Shown: one piece after another, positions 6,427-11,963 of the stretch | How the letters are laid out: each line of letters starts with the position of its first letter | Numbering within the stretch: position 1 is the stretch's first letter | From: Phytoactinopolyspora endophytica | Lineage (GTDB): Bacteria; Actinomycetota; Actinomycetes; Jiangellales; Jiangellaceae | DNA: 11,963 nucleotides | Assembly (NCBI RefSeq): GCF_004138495.1 | Contig: NZ_ML142852.1 | Coordinates: forward strand, 249,827-261,789 | Direction of reading: 5' to 3' | Notes under the pieces: model-generated | What the model was told of the DNA's origin: nothing | Databases searched by the model: none | What the model saw: only the letters and a program-made list of their open reading frames with translations | Translations under genes and position numbers: made by a program

Positions 6427-7302
6427 ATGGCGACGATCACTCAATGGACGCAGGGAGCCCGTCCCCGAACCTTGCCGGTGGCTGTGACACCGGTTCTGGC
6501 CGGGACTGGAGCAGCGGCCGCGGCCGATGGAGCAGTCCTGGGGCGCGCGGCACTCGCCCTCGTCGTCTCCGTCGCTCTGCAGATCGGGGTGAACTTCGCT
6601 AACGACTACTCCGACGGGGTGCGAGGCACCGACGACGACCGGGTCGGCCCGTTCCGCCTGGTGGGATCGGGGACAGTTCCGGCATCCGCGGTGAAGGCGG
6701 CGGCGTGGCTGTGCTTCGCCGTAGCGGCGGTGACCGGGCTGGTTCTGGTGGTGCTCATCCAGCAATGGTGGCTGCTGGCGGTAGGCGCCGCCGCGATCGC
6801 GGCGGCCTGGTACTACACAGGCGGCTCCCGGCCCTACGGGTATCGAGGGATGGGGGAGGTCTCGGTCTTCATCTTCTTCGGCTTAGTGGCCGTGCTGGGC
6901 ACCATGTACGTGCAGACGGAGGAGATCACGGCGACCGCCGCCGTCACCGCGGTCGCCGTGGGCAGCCCGATCTGTGCCCTGCTGGTGGTCAACAACATCC
7001 GCGACGCACCGAAGGACGCCGGGGCCGGCAAACGGACGCTGGCCGTGATCATGGGAGACCGGAGCAGCCGCATTTTCTACGCAGGGTTGATGTCCCTGCC
7101 GCTGGTGCTGGTGATCCCGCTGATCGCCATGGCAGGGCCGTGGACCGCACTGGCGCTGCTGGCGACACCGCTCGCCGTGCGTACGACGCAGCCTGTGCTG
7201 AGGAACGCCAGCGGTGTGACCCTGATCCCTGCGCTACAGGGCACCAGCCTGACCGGCCTGCTCTTCGCCGTCCTGCTGACCCTCGGCTTGGCAGTCAGCT
7301 GA
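6427..7302 (+). CDS. menA: MenA, 1,4-dihydroxy-2-naphthoate polyprenyltransferase
   Basis: Integral membrane UbiA-family prenyltransferase that joins a polyprenyl diphosphate to DHNA with loss of CO2, giving demethylmenaquinone. 291 residues from ATG 6427, starting ATITQWTQGARPRTLPVAVTP as in the family. The first Asp-rich motif is NDYSDGVRGTDDDR (59-72), followed by VGPFRLVGSG. The second is NNIRDAPKDAGAGKRTLAV (189-207). About eight or nine hydrophobic helices are visible. An upstream in-frame ATG at 6274 adds residues without membrane or family character and is rejected. No strong Shine-Dalgarno sequence; GAAGGGAA lies about 14 nt upstream. Converges with the DUF4229 gene 32 bp beyond its stop. 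Confidence 0.95.
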   Translation: MATITQWTQGARPRTLPVAVTPVLAGTGAAAAADGAVLGRAALALVVSVALQIGVNFANDYSDGVRGTDDDRVGPFRLVGSGTVPASAVKAAAWLCFAVAAVTGLVLVVLIQQWWLLAVGAAAIAAAWYYTGGSRPYGYRGMGEVSVFIFFGLVAVLGTMYVQTEEITATAAVTAVAVGSPICALLVVNNIRDAPKDAGAGKRTLAVIMGDRSSRIFYAGLMSLPLVLVIPLIAMAGPWTALALLATPLAVRTTQPVLRNASGVTLIPALQGTSLTGLLFAVLLTLGLAVS

Positions 7303-7318
7303 CATAGGGCACGCGGCG

Positions 7319-7332
7319 GCCGAGAAATCGGC
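7319..7332. terminator. Small GNRA-loop hairpin between convergent menA and DUF4229 gene
   Basis: GCCGA-GAAA-TCGGC is a perfect 5-bp stem with a GAAA tetraloop in the 32-bp gap between two convergent genes. There is no T-run on either side, so a bidirectional terminator role is only suggested by position. Confidence 0.3.
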
Positions 7333-7334
7333 GC

Positions 7335-7664
7335 TCAGCGCTCGCCACCGGCCGCACTCGGGCGATTCTCGTCCGCCGATTCATGCTCGGCCTCGCCCCG
7401 CTCTCGCTGCTCTCGCTCGGCGTCGTTCCAGGCATCCTCCGCCTCGGTACGCGACTGCAGCCGCTCCCTGATCGTTGACACCCGGTTGTCCAAGGACGCG
7501 GAGACGTCTTCACGACTCCGTCGCAGCACGATGACACTGATGACGCCGGAGACGAACACCGCCGACAGCAGCAGCGGGTACCCGCGGAAGCCGACAAGCC
7601 AGAGCAAGGCGGCGATCACCGCGAAGACCAGCAGACGCAGAAGCGTGTATCGCAGAACAGCCAT
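7335..7664 (-). CDS. DUF4229 small membrane protein
   Basis: 109 residues. Two hydrophobic helices (about 7-26 and 29-48, LLRLLVFAVIAALLWLVGF and YPLLLSAVFVSGVISVIVL) are followed by RRSREDVSASLDNRV and a highly charged, probably helical cytoplasmic tail rich in Glu, Arg and Asp. This matches the DUF4229 family, which in actinobacteria is typically encoded next to menA; its function is unknown. The start at 7664 is supported by the immediate onset of the helix and by TACCCT about 9 nt upstream on the minus strand, compatible with a near-leaderless transcript. The 157 bp between this gene and the ABC ATPase hold no other gene. Confidence 0.85.
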   Translation of the reverse strand: MAVLRYTLLRLLVFAVIAALLWLVGFRGYPLLLSAVFVSGVISVIVLRRSREDVSASLDNRVSTIRERLQSRTEAEDAWNDAEREQRERGEAEHESADENRPSAAGGER

Positions 7665-7808
7665 GACATCTTCAGGGTACTAGGCGTACCTCGGGTCCCT
7701 ATCCGATGCCTTCCCACACCAGCGAAGGACCACGCGTCAACCCACGGGATGACGGGCACGGCAGCGACGTCGGACCACGGCGCGACGCGCAGGCCAAGGG
7801 CGCTTCCA

Positions 7809-7814
7809 TAGCGT
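7809..7814 (+). promoter_or_regulatory. Candidate -10 element for leaderless ABC ATPase transcript
   Basis: TAGCGT (TAnnnT) ends 7 nt before ATG 7822. The only purine run, GGAG, is 2 nt from the ATG, too close for normal use. No clear -35 is seen. Confidence 0.35.
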
Positions 7815-7821
7815 CGGAGCC

Positions 7822-8619
7822 ATGCCGAACAACGCACTGAGCATATTCGCCCGCCCGTCCGCGACGCCTGCTCGACCAGCCATACCGGGCACGCCGTCCG
7901 CAGCCACCGGCAGTCTCGTCGCCACCGATCTGGTCAAGGTCTACGGCGACGGACCCGGCGCGGCACATGCTCTCGCCGGCGTGAGCTTCGCCGTCGGCGC
8001 GGGCGAGTCGCTGGCGATCATGGGTCCGTCCGGATCCGGCAAGACCACCCTGCTGCACTGCCTGGCGGGCATCATCACGCCGACCAGCGGGAGCGTGCGC
8101 TGGCGCGACGTCGACCTCGCCGCCCTCAGCGACCGTCGCCGTACCGCACTGCGCCGCAGCGACTTCGGGTTCGTCTTCCAGTCAGGGCAGCTCCTGCCGG
8201 AGCTTCCAGCCGTCGAGAACGCCGCTCTGCCGCTCATGCTCGCAGGGATGCCGCGCCACACCGCGACTGCACACGCCGCACAGTGGCTTGCTGACCTCGG
8301 CCTCGCCGGCATGGAACAGCGACGCCCAGGCGAGCTGTCCGGGGGCCAAGCCCAACGAGTGGCCATCGCGCGGGCACTCGTCGGATCGCCGGGCGTGGTG
8401 TTCGCCGACGAGCCGACGGGAGCGCTCGACCAGGCCACCGGCGACGACGTCATCCACACCCTCGTCGGCACGGCTCAGGCGTGCCAGGCTGCCCTCGTCG
8501 TCGTCACCCACGACACGAACGTCGCTCGGCACTGCTCGCGGATCATCACCATGCACGACGGCCGCGTCACGGGTGAGCAGTTTGCCAGTGCGACGTCGGA
8601 AGGCGAACCGGCCCGATGA
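7822..8619 (+). CDS. ABC transporter ATP-binding protein (MacB/LolD-type, FtsX partner)
   Basis: Cytosolic ATPase subunit, 265 residues. Walker A GPSGSGKTT (68-76), Q-loop FVFQSGQLLPEL (Gln120), signature LSGGQAQRVAIARAL (172-186), Walker B VVFADEP (192-198) with the GALD D-loop, and the H-loop VVTHD (His230). The LLPEL after the Q-loop and the DEPTGALD spelling are typical of ATPases that drive FtsX-like permeases (MacB/LolD/BceA type). There is an unusual N-terminal extension of about 30 residues rich in Pro, Ala and Ser before VATDLVKVYG; the true start could be further in. The stop overlaps the permease start as ATGA (8616-8619), indicating translational coupling. Substrate unknown; antimicrobial-peptide or lipid export are the usual possibilities for the class. 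Confidence 0.92.
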   Translation: MPNNALSIFARPSATPARPAIPGTPSAATGSLVATDLVKVYGDGPGAAHALAGVSFAVGAGESLAIMGPSGSGKTTLLHCLAGIITPTSGSVRWRDVDLAALSDRRRTALRRSDFGFVFQSGQLLPELPAVENAALPLMLAGMPRHTATAHAAQWLADLGLAGMEQRRPGELSGGQAQRVAIARALVGSPGVVFADEPTGALDQATGDDVIHTLVGTAQACQAALVVVTHDTNVARHCSRIITMHDGRVTGEQFASATSEGEPAR

Positions 8620-9962
8620 GATCCACCCTCTCGCTCTGGTGGCTGCTGCGCAGCCGGACCCGGCACAGCACCGATCCGCAACGGCTGACAAGCGCTCTCT
8701 CGATCACGGCGTTCGCGGTGGTGACCGCCGTATTGCTGGTAGTGATCGGCGGTGTGTTCGCTTTCATCGAGCGCGCGGACGCCGCCACGCGGGTGAGCGA
8801 TTCGTCTCCCATGGCGAACGCGGACCAATACCCGATGCTCGCCGTGATCGCAGCCGGCCTGCTGCTGGTCCCCCTCGTCACACTCGGCGGCGCAGCGGCC
8901 CGCTTGGCCGTCGCCCGGCGCGACGCGAGGCTGGCCACCTTGCGGCTCACCGGCGCGACGACAACACAGGTCGCGCACCTTGCCACGCTCGACGCCGCGG
9001 CTCAGGCTCTGTTCGGGGCCGTTGCCGGAGCGACCTGCTACGTCGCGCTCATCCCGCTTGTCGCAAGACTCCGTTTTCAGGACCGTACGTTCGGCTACGG
9101 CGAGCTCTGGGTGGGCGCACCGTCCATGCTGGCCACGATCGGACTCGTCGTGCTCGTCGCCGTCGCTTCGTCACTGATGAGCCTGCGACGAGTCGCCATC
9201 ACGCCTCTCGGGGTGACCGCGCGGGTCACGCCCGCCTCGCTACGGACGAGACGGGTCGTGGCTGCCCTCGCCGTCCTGGTGGCGTTCATCGTCGCCAGCA
9301 ACGTCGGCGGCGACTCCGGCGTCATCGTGGCCGTCCTCGGCGCGCTTCTCATCGCCGGCTTCGCCACCCTGAACACGGTCGGCCCGTACATCATCGGCCG
9401 GATCGGCAACCGTACCGCCGCCCGGGCCCGTCACGTCGCGACTCTGCTCGCCGGACGACGGATCGTCGACTCTCCGAAGACGGCCTGGCGCTCCGTCGGC
9501 GGTGTGGCGCTGGCCACCTTCATCGCGGGTCTGACCAGCATCACCGCCGCCATCGACGCGTCCGGGACAACTGCCGCCGACCGGGTCTTCGGCTCCGACC
9601 TCGCTACCGGAGGTCTGCTCACACTCGGAATCGCCGGCCTCCTCGCCGCTGTGTCCACCGGCGTGACGCAGGCCGGCAGGGTGATCGACCAGCGCCACCA
9701 GTACCGGGCGTTGGAGCTGGCCGGCATGGACGTTGCCGTGCTCAACAAGGCCCGCGGACGGGAGACGAGCATCCCACTGTTCGCCGGCGTCGGCATCGCT
9801 GCGCTGGCCGCGCTTGCCTTCATGATGCCGGTGCTTGGCCCCAGTGCATTGGCCGACCTCGACGTCGTCGTGCGGTTTCTCGTCTGCGTGGCCGCAGCCA
9901 TCGCGTTGACGCTGGCTGGCTCAGCGGCATCGAGGCTGGTCGTCCGTTCCGTCCTGGCGTGA
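8616..9962 (+). CDS. ABC transporter permease, FtsX-like
   Basis: Membrane subunit of the pair, 448 residues, overlapping the ATPase stop by ATGA. About nine or ten hydrophobic helices in two halves. Each half contains the FtsX-type coupling stretch: ARRDARLATLRLTGATTTQV (about residues 99-118) and QYRALELAGMDVAVLNKARG (in the second half). The first helix (about 27-50) is followed by a short loop, and no large extracellular domain like that of MacB is present. It is therefore a compact, two-half permease of a type common in actinobacteria. The oxidoreductase gene starts 49 bp downstream with its own likely promoter. Confidence 0.85.
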   Translation: MRSTLSLWWLLRSRTRHSTDPQRLTSALSITAFAVVTAVLLVVIGGVFAFIERADAATRVSDSSPMANADQYPMLAVIAAGLLLVPLVTLGGAAARLAVARRDARLATLRLTGATTTQVAHLATLDAAAQALFGAVAGATCYVALIPLVARLRFQDRTFGYGELWVGAPSMLATIGLVVLVAVASSLMSLRRVAITPLGVTARVTPASLRTRRVVAALAVLVAFIVASNVGGDSGVIVAVLGALLIAGFATLNTVGPYIIGRIGNRTAARARHVATLLAGRRIVDSPKTAWRSVGGVALATFIAGLTSITAAIDASGTTAADRVFGSDLATGGLLTLGIAGLLAAVSTGVTQAGRVIDQRHQYRALELAGMDVAVLNKARGRETSIPLFAGVGIAALAALAFMMPVLGPSALADLDVVVRFLVCVAAAIALTLAGSAASRLVVRSVLA

Positions 9963-9999
9963 CGCCGCTGCGTGTCGTCGTCATCTCGCGGGAAGCCGT

Positions 10000-10005
10000 T
10001 AGGTT
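10000..10005 (+). promoter_or_regulatory. Candidate -10 element for leaderless LLM oxidoreductase transcript
   Basis: TAGGTT (TAnnnT) ends 6 nt before ATG 10012, the usual spacing for a leaderless actinobacterial gene. No Shine-Dalgarno sequence is seen. This favours ATG 10012 over the next ATG at 10018. Confidence 0.45.
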
Positions 10006-10011
10006 GGTGCC

Positions 10012-11040
10012 ATGACTATGCGTTTCGGACTCTTCGTACCTCAAGGCTGGCGGCTCGACCTGGTCGGTATCGACCCTGCGGACCAATGGGACGCCATGCT
10101 TCGGGTGGCGAAGCACGCCGACTCCGGCTCATGGGAGACGGTGTGGGTGTATGACCATTTTCACACCGTCCCGGCCCCCACCGATGAGGCCACGCATGAG
10201 GCATGGACACTCATGGCGGCCCTCGCGGCCGCCACGGATCGGGTCCGGCTCGGGCAGATGTGCACCTGCATGGCTTACCGGAACCCGGCGTACCTCGCCA
10301 AGGTCGCCGCGACGGTGGACGCCATCTCCGGTGGGCGCACCGAGATGGGCATCGGCGCCGGTTGGTACGAGCACGAGTGGCGCGCCTACGGCTATGGCTT
10401 CCCCAGTGCCGGCGAGCGGCTCGGCATGCTCGACGAAGGCGTGCAGGTCATGCGCCAGCTGTGGACACACGGGAAGGCCAGCCTGGACGGCAAGCACTAC
10501 ACCGTCGACAGCGCAATCTGCCGGCCGCTGCCGCTGCAGGACGGTGGTATCCCGCTCTGGATCGCCGGCGGCGGTGAGAAGGTCACACTGCGCATCGCGG
10601 CCAAGCACGCCCGCGGCGGTGACGCGGTCGACGCCCAGAGCTACACCCGATACACCAACTTCGGCAACACGCTCGACGTCTTCCGGCATAAGTCGGAGAT
10701 CCTGGCACAGCACTGCCGTGACCTCGGCACAGACTTCGACTCCATCACTCGCTCGACGAACCACAACGTCATCATCGGCGAGACGCAGGCCGAGGTCGAC
10801 GACAAGCTCGCCCAGCTCGCCGACTTCTCCAGCCGGCACGTACCGCCGGACGCCGCTGAGCGCTATCTCAACGCCTACCGGAATAGTCCCACCGTGGGCA
10901 CCCCAGACCAGGTCGCCTCGGCGCTGCAGCAGTACGACGACGCCGGTATGACCTACTTCATCGGCTACTTCCACGACGCCGCGTACGACCTCAGCAGCAT
11001 CGAGCTGTTCGAGCGGGAAGTCATGCCGGCGCTGATCTGA
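10012..11040 (+). CDS. LLM-class F420-dependent oxidoreductase
   Basis: 342-residue flavin/F420 luciferase-like monooxygenase-fold (TIM-barrel) protein. Characteristic stretches: MRFGLFVPQGW at the N-terminus; WVYDHFHTVP (about 47-56); DRVRLGQMCTCMAYRNPAYLAKVAATVDAISGGRTEMGIGAGWYEHEWRAYGY in pieces across about 76-128 (the LLM core including the DxxSxGR and GxGxGW-type motifs); GERLGMLDEGVQVMRQLW; and IPLWIAGGGEKVTLRIAAKHA (about 181-201). Such proteins usually reduce or oxidise small molecules with coenzyme F420 or FMN. The substrate cannot be read from sequence. Neighbours give no clear pathway, and it is probably monocistronic: leaderless -10 in front, hairpin behind. Confidence 0.9.
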   Translation: MTMRFGLFVPQGWRLDLVGIDPADQWDAMLRVAKHADSGSWETVWVYDHFHTVPAPTDEATHEAWTLMAALAAATDRVRLGQMCTCMAYRNPAYLAKVAATVDAISGGRTEMGIGAGWYEHEWRAYGYGFPSAGERLGMLDEGVQVMRQLWTHGKASLDGKHYTVDSAICRPLPLQDGGIPLWIAGGGEKVTLRIAAKHARGGDAVDAQSYTRYTNFGNTLDVFRHKSEILAQHCRDLGTDFDSITRSTNHNVIIGETQAEVDDKLAQLADFSSRHVPPDAAERYLNAYRNSPTVGTPDQVASALQQYDDAGMTYFIGYFHDAAYDLSSIELFEREVMPALI

Positions 11041-11055
11041 CAGGCGCGCGGACGT

Positions 11056-11086
11056 CCGCCGGAGTGCCCGTTGTGGGCACAGGCGG
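11056..11086 (+). terminator. Hairpin after the LLM oxidoreductase gene
   Basis: CCGCC (11056-11060) pairs with GGCGG (11082-11086) and GTGCCC (11064-11069) with GGGCAC (11075-11080) around a 5-nt loop, giving an 11-bp stem with one asymmetric internal loop, 15 nt past the stop. There is no U-tract, as is common for actinobacterial terminators. It also lies just upstream of the next gene's promoter region. Confidence 0.45.
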
Positions 11087-11096
11087 TCGTCTGGCC

Positions 11097-11102
11097 TAGG
11101 CT
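11097..11102 (+). promoter_or_regulatory. Candidate -10 element for the PLDc_N-type gene
   Basis: TAGGCT (TAnnnT) would start transcription near 11109, giving a leader of about 33 nt that contains the GGAGGT ribosome site (11131-11136, 5 nt before GTG 11142). This gene therefore differs from its leaderless-looking neighbours. The -35 is unclear. Confidence 0.35.
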
Positions 11103-11141
11103 GGTGGGGAGAAAGGTTGTTGTCCCACGAGGAGGTCCAGC

Positions 11142-11630
11142 GTGACCCGCGTATTGCCGGTGCTGGTGGCGCTCGTATTGGCGGTCTACGCGCTTATTGA
11201 CTGCCTGCAGACCGACTCGAGCAAGATCCGGTCGCTGAACAAGGTCGCCTGGCTGGCGATCATCGTCTTGATCCCTGTGGTCGGCCCCATTCTCTGGCTG
11301 CTCGTAGCCAAGGTCCGCGAGCCCCGGCCCGGCCCGGTTCAGCGCCCGTCGCCGCCGCAACCGCTGCCCCCGGACGACAATCCCGAGTTCCTTCGTGAGC
11401 TGCGCAACCTCGACGATGAGCATGAGAAACTGCTCAGCGAGTGGGAAGAGAGCCTACGTCGCCGCGAGGAAGAGATGCGCGATCAGGAGGACACCGAGCC
11501 TGATCAGCACGGTCAGCCGGGCGAGAGCCCTCAGGACGAGGAGCCGGACGACCAGGCCGAGCGGGACAGGGCCGAAGAGGAACTCCGTAAGCAACGAGGC
11601 GACAGCACGGGGGATGACGACGGGCGTTAG
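11142..11630 (+). CDS. PLD-nuclease-N-terminal-type small membrane protein with acidic tail
   Basis: 162 residues from GTG 11142, with a strong ribosome site GGAGGT 5 nt upstream. Two membrane helices (about 4-20 and 35-55) separated by DCLQTDSSKIRSLNKVAW, then IPVVGPILWLLVAK. This arrangement (Y-A-L-I-D-C ... R-S-L ... W ... P-V-V-G-P-I-x-W) is that of the PLDc_N / PLD_nuc_N domain. A Pro-rich linker (about 58-75) is followed by a long charged, Glu/Asp/Arg-rich tail likely to be helical or disordered in the cytosol. The family has no catalytic residues of its own and its function is unknown. It is often found near cytochrome c biogenesis or menaquinone genes in actinobacteria, which fits its position next to ccsB. 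Confidence 0.8.
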   Translation: MTRVLPVLVALVLAVYALIDCLQTDSSKIRSLNKVAWLAIIVLIPVVGPILWLLVAKVREPRPGPVQRPSPPQPLPPDDNPEFLRELRNLDDEHEKLLSEWEESLRRREEEMRDQEDTEPDQHGQPGESPQDEEPDDQAERDRAEEELRKQRGDSTGDDDGR

Positions 11631-11688
11631 AGTTCCCGTCACCGGGTCCGGGGCGCTACGGCCGTCTTGTCCGTCCTTGGCCTGTGAG

Positions 11689-11763
11689 GTCCCTCAAGGC
11701 AGACACGTTGCTTGCCGTCGGGCAGCCTCAAGGGACGAGGCCCAAGCCGCCGTTGTCGACGGC
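11689..11763. terminator. Stem-loop cluster between convergent PLDc_N-type gene and ccsB
   Basis: Two structures are visible. The larger pairs GTCCCT (11689-11694) with AGGGAC (11731-11736) and AGGC (11697-11700) with GCCT (11725-11728), capped by TGCC-GTCG-GGCA (11713-11724). The smaller is GCCGT-5 nt-ACGGC (11749-11763), 9 bp past the ccsB stop. Lying between two convergent genes, they probably serve as terminators for both directions. There are no U-tracts. Confidence 0.45.
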
Positions 11764-11772
11764 GAGCGTGTC

Positions 11773-11963
11773 CTACAGACCGCCGTAGGAATGCAACCCG
11801 TCAAAGAGCATGTTGACGCCGAAGTAGCTGAACATCGCGGTCGCGTAACCGATCAGCGCCACCGTGGAGGCCTTCCTGCCCTTCCAGCCGGCCGTCGCCC
11901 TGGCGTGCAGGTACGCGGCATACACCAGCCAGGTGATCAACGCCCACACCTCCTTCGGGTCCC
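11773..11963 (-). CDS. ccsB: CcsB/CcsA (ResC) cytochrome c biogenesis protein, C-terminal end
   Basis: The frame enters from the right edge and ends at TAG (11773-11775), giving 62 residues. It begins [16 protein letters not shown], the end of the WWD haem-handling domain (usually WGWDPKE...), continues [15 protein letters not shown], then a last helix [20 protein letters not shown], and ends GLHSYGGL with the conserved His near the C-terminus. CcsB works with ResB/CcsB-partner protein to move haem across the membrane and attach it to c-type cytochromes (System II). Too short for a track entry but unmistakable. Upstream parts of the cluster (resB, ccdA, resA) would be expected beyond the right edge. 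Confidence 0.93.
   Translation of the reverse strand, partial: DPKEVWALITWLVYAAYLHARATAGWKGRKASTVALIGYATAMFSYFGVNMLFDGLHSYGGL

Noticed and set aside
8288..10015. A 575-codon plus-strand open frame
   Set aside because: Out-of-frame shadow of the ABC ATPase and permease, with Arg-rich, low-complexity translation.
10129..10974. A 281-codon minus-strand open frame
   Set aside because: Antisense shadow of the LLM oxidoreductase, with no recognisable domain.

Overview
This is a high-GC actinobacterial chromosome segment holding most of a menaquinone (vitamin K2) biosynthesis locus and the edge of a cytochrome c biogenesis cluster. Evidence for an actinobacterium: very GC-rich third codon positions, GTG starts, probable leaderless genes, MenB of the mycobacterial type, a DUF4229 protein beside menA, and an F420-dependent luciferase-like oxidoreductase. 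The gene set and the AbiEi/DUF559 remnant would fit a Jiangellales-like lineage, but that is a guess from memory of such genomes, not something measured here.

Layout. On the minus strand, reading leftward from 3731: menC (o-succinylbenzoate synthase), a secreted protein with a C-terminal sortase-like domain (1611-2744), an inserted patch (about 844-1603), and the N-terminal half of menD (1-809, running off the left edge). The patch is bounded by two copies of an imperfect palindromic repeat, identical over 41 bp, and contains a decayed AbiEi/DUF559-type gene on the plus strand. On the plus strand, divergent from menC: menB (3919-4911), menE (5012-6238) and menA (6427-7302). A small DUF4229 membrane protein (7335-7664, minus) converges on menA. 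Then, on the plus strand: an ABC-transporter ATPase overlapping its FtsX-type permease (7822-9962), an LLM-class oxidoreductase (10012-11040), and a PLD-nuclease-N-terminal-type small membrane protein (11142-11630). The last 62 codons of ccsB enter from the right edge on the minus strand (11773-11963).

How the genes work together. MenD makes SEPHCHC from isochorismate and 2-oxoglutarate, MenC makes o-succinylbenzoate (after MenH, not in this window), MenE activates it to OSB-CoA, MenB cyclises that to DHNA-CoA, and MenA prenylates DHNA at the membrane to demethylmenaquinone. CcsB belongs to System II cytochrome c maturation, so quinone supply and cytochrome maturation are clustered, as is common in actinobacteria. 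The ABC transporter and the LLM enzyme have no evident place in the pathway.

The main points worth a second look are the palindromic-repeat-bounded gene remnant between menD and menC, the sortase-like secreted protein with tandem beta-rich repeats lodged among the men genes, an expanded active-site loop in MenB, and several inverted repeats in the men intergenic regions. I see no CRISPR array, no tRNA or rRNA, no intact transposase, and no convincing new multi-gene system.
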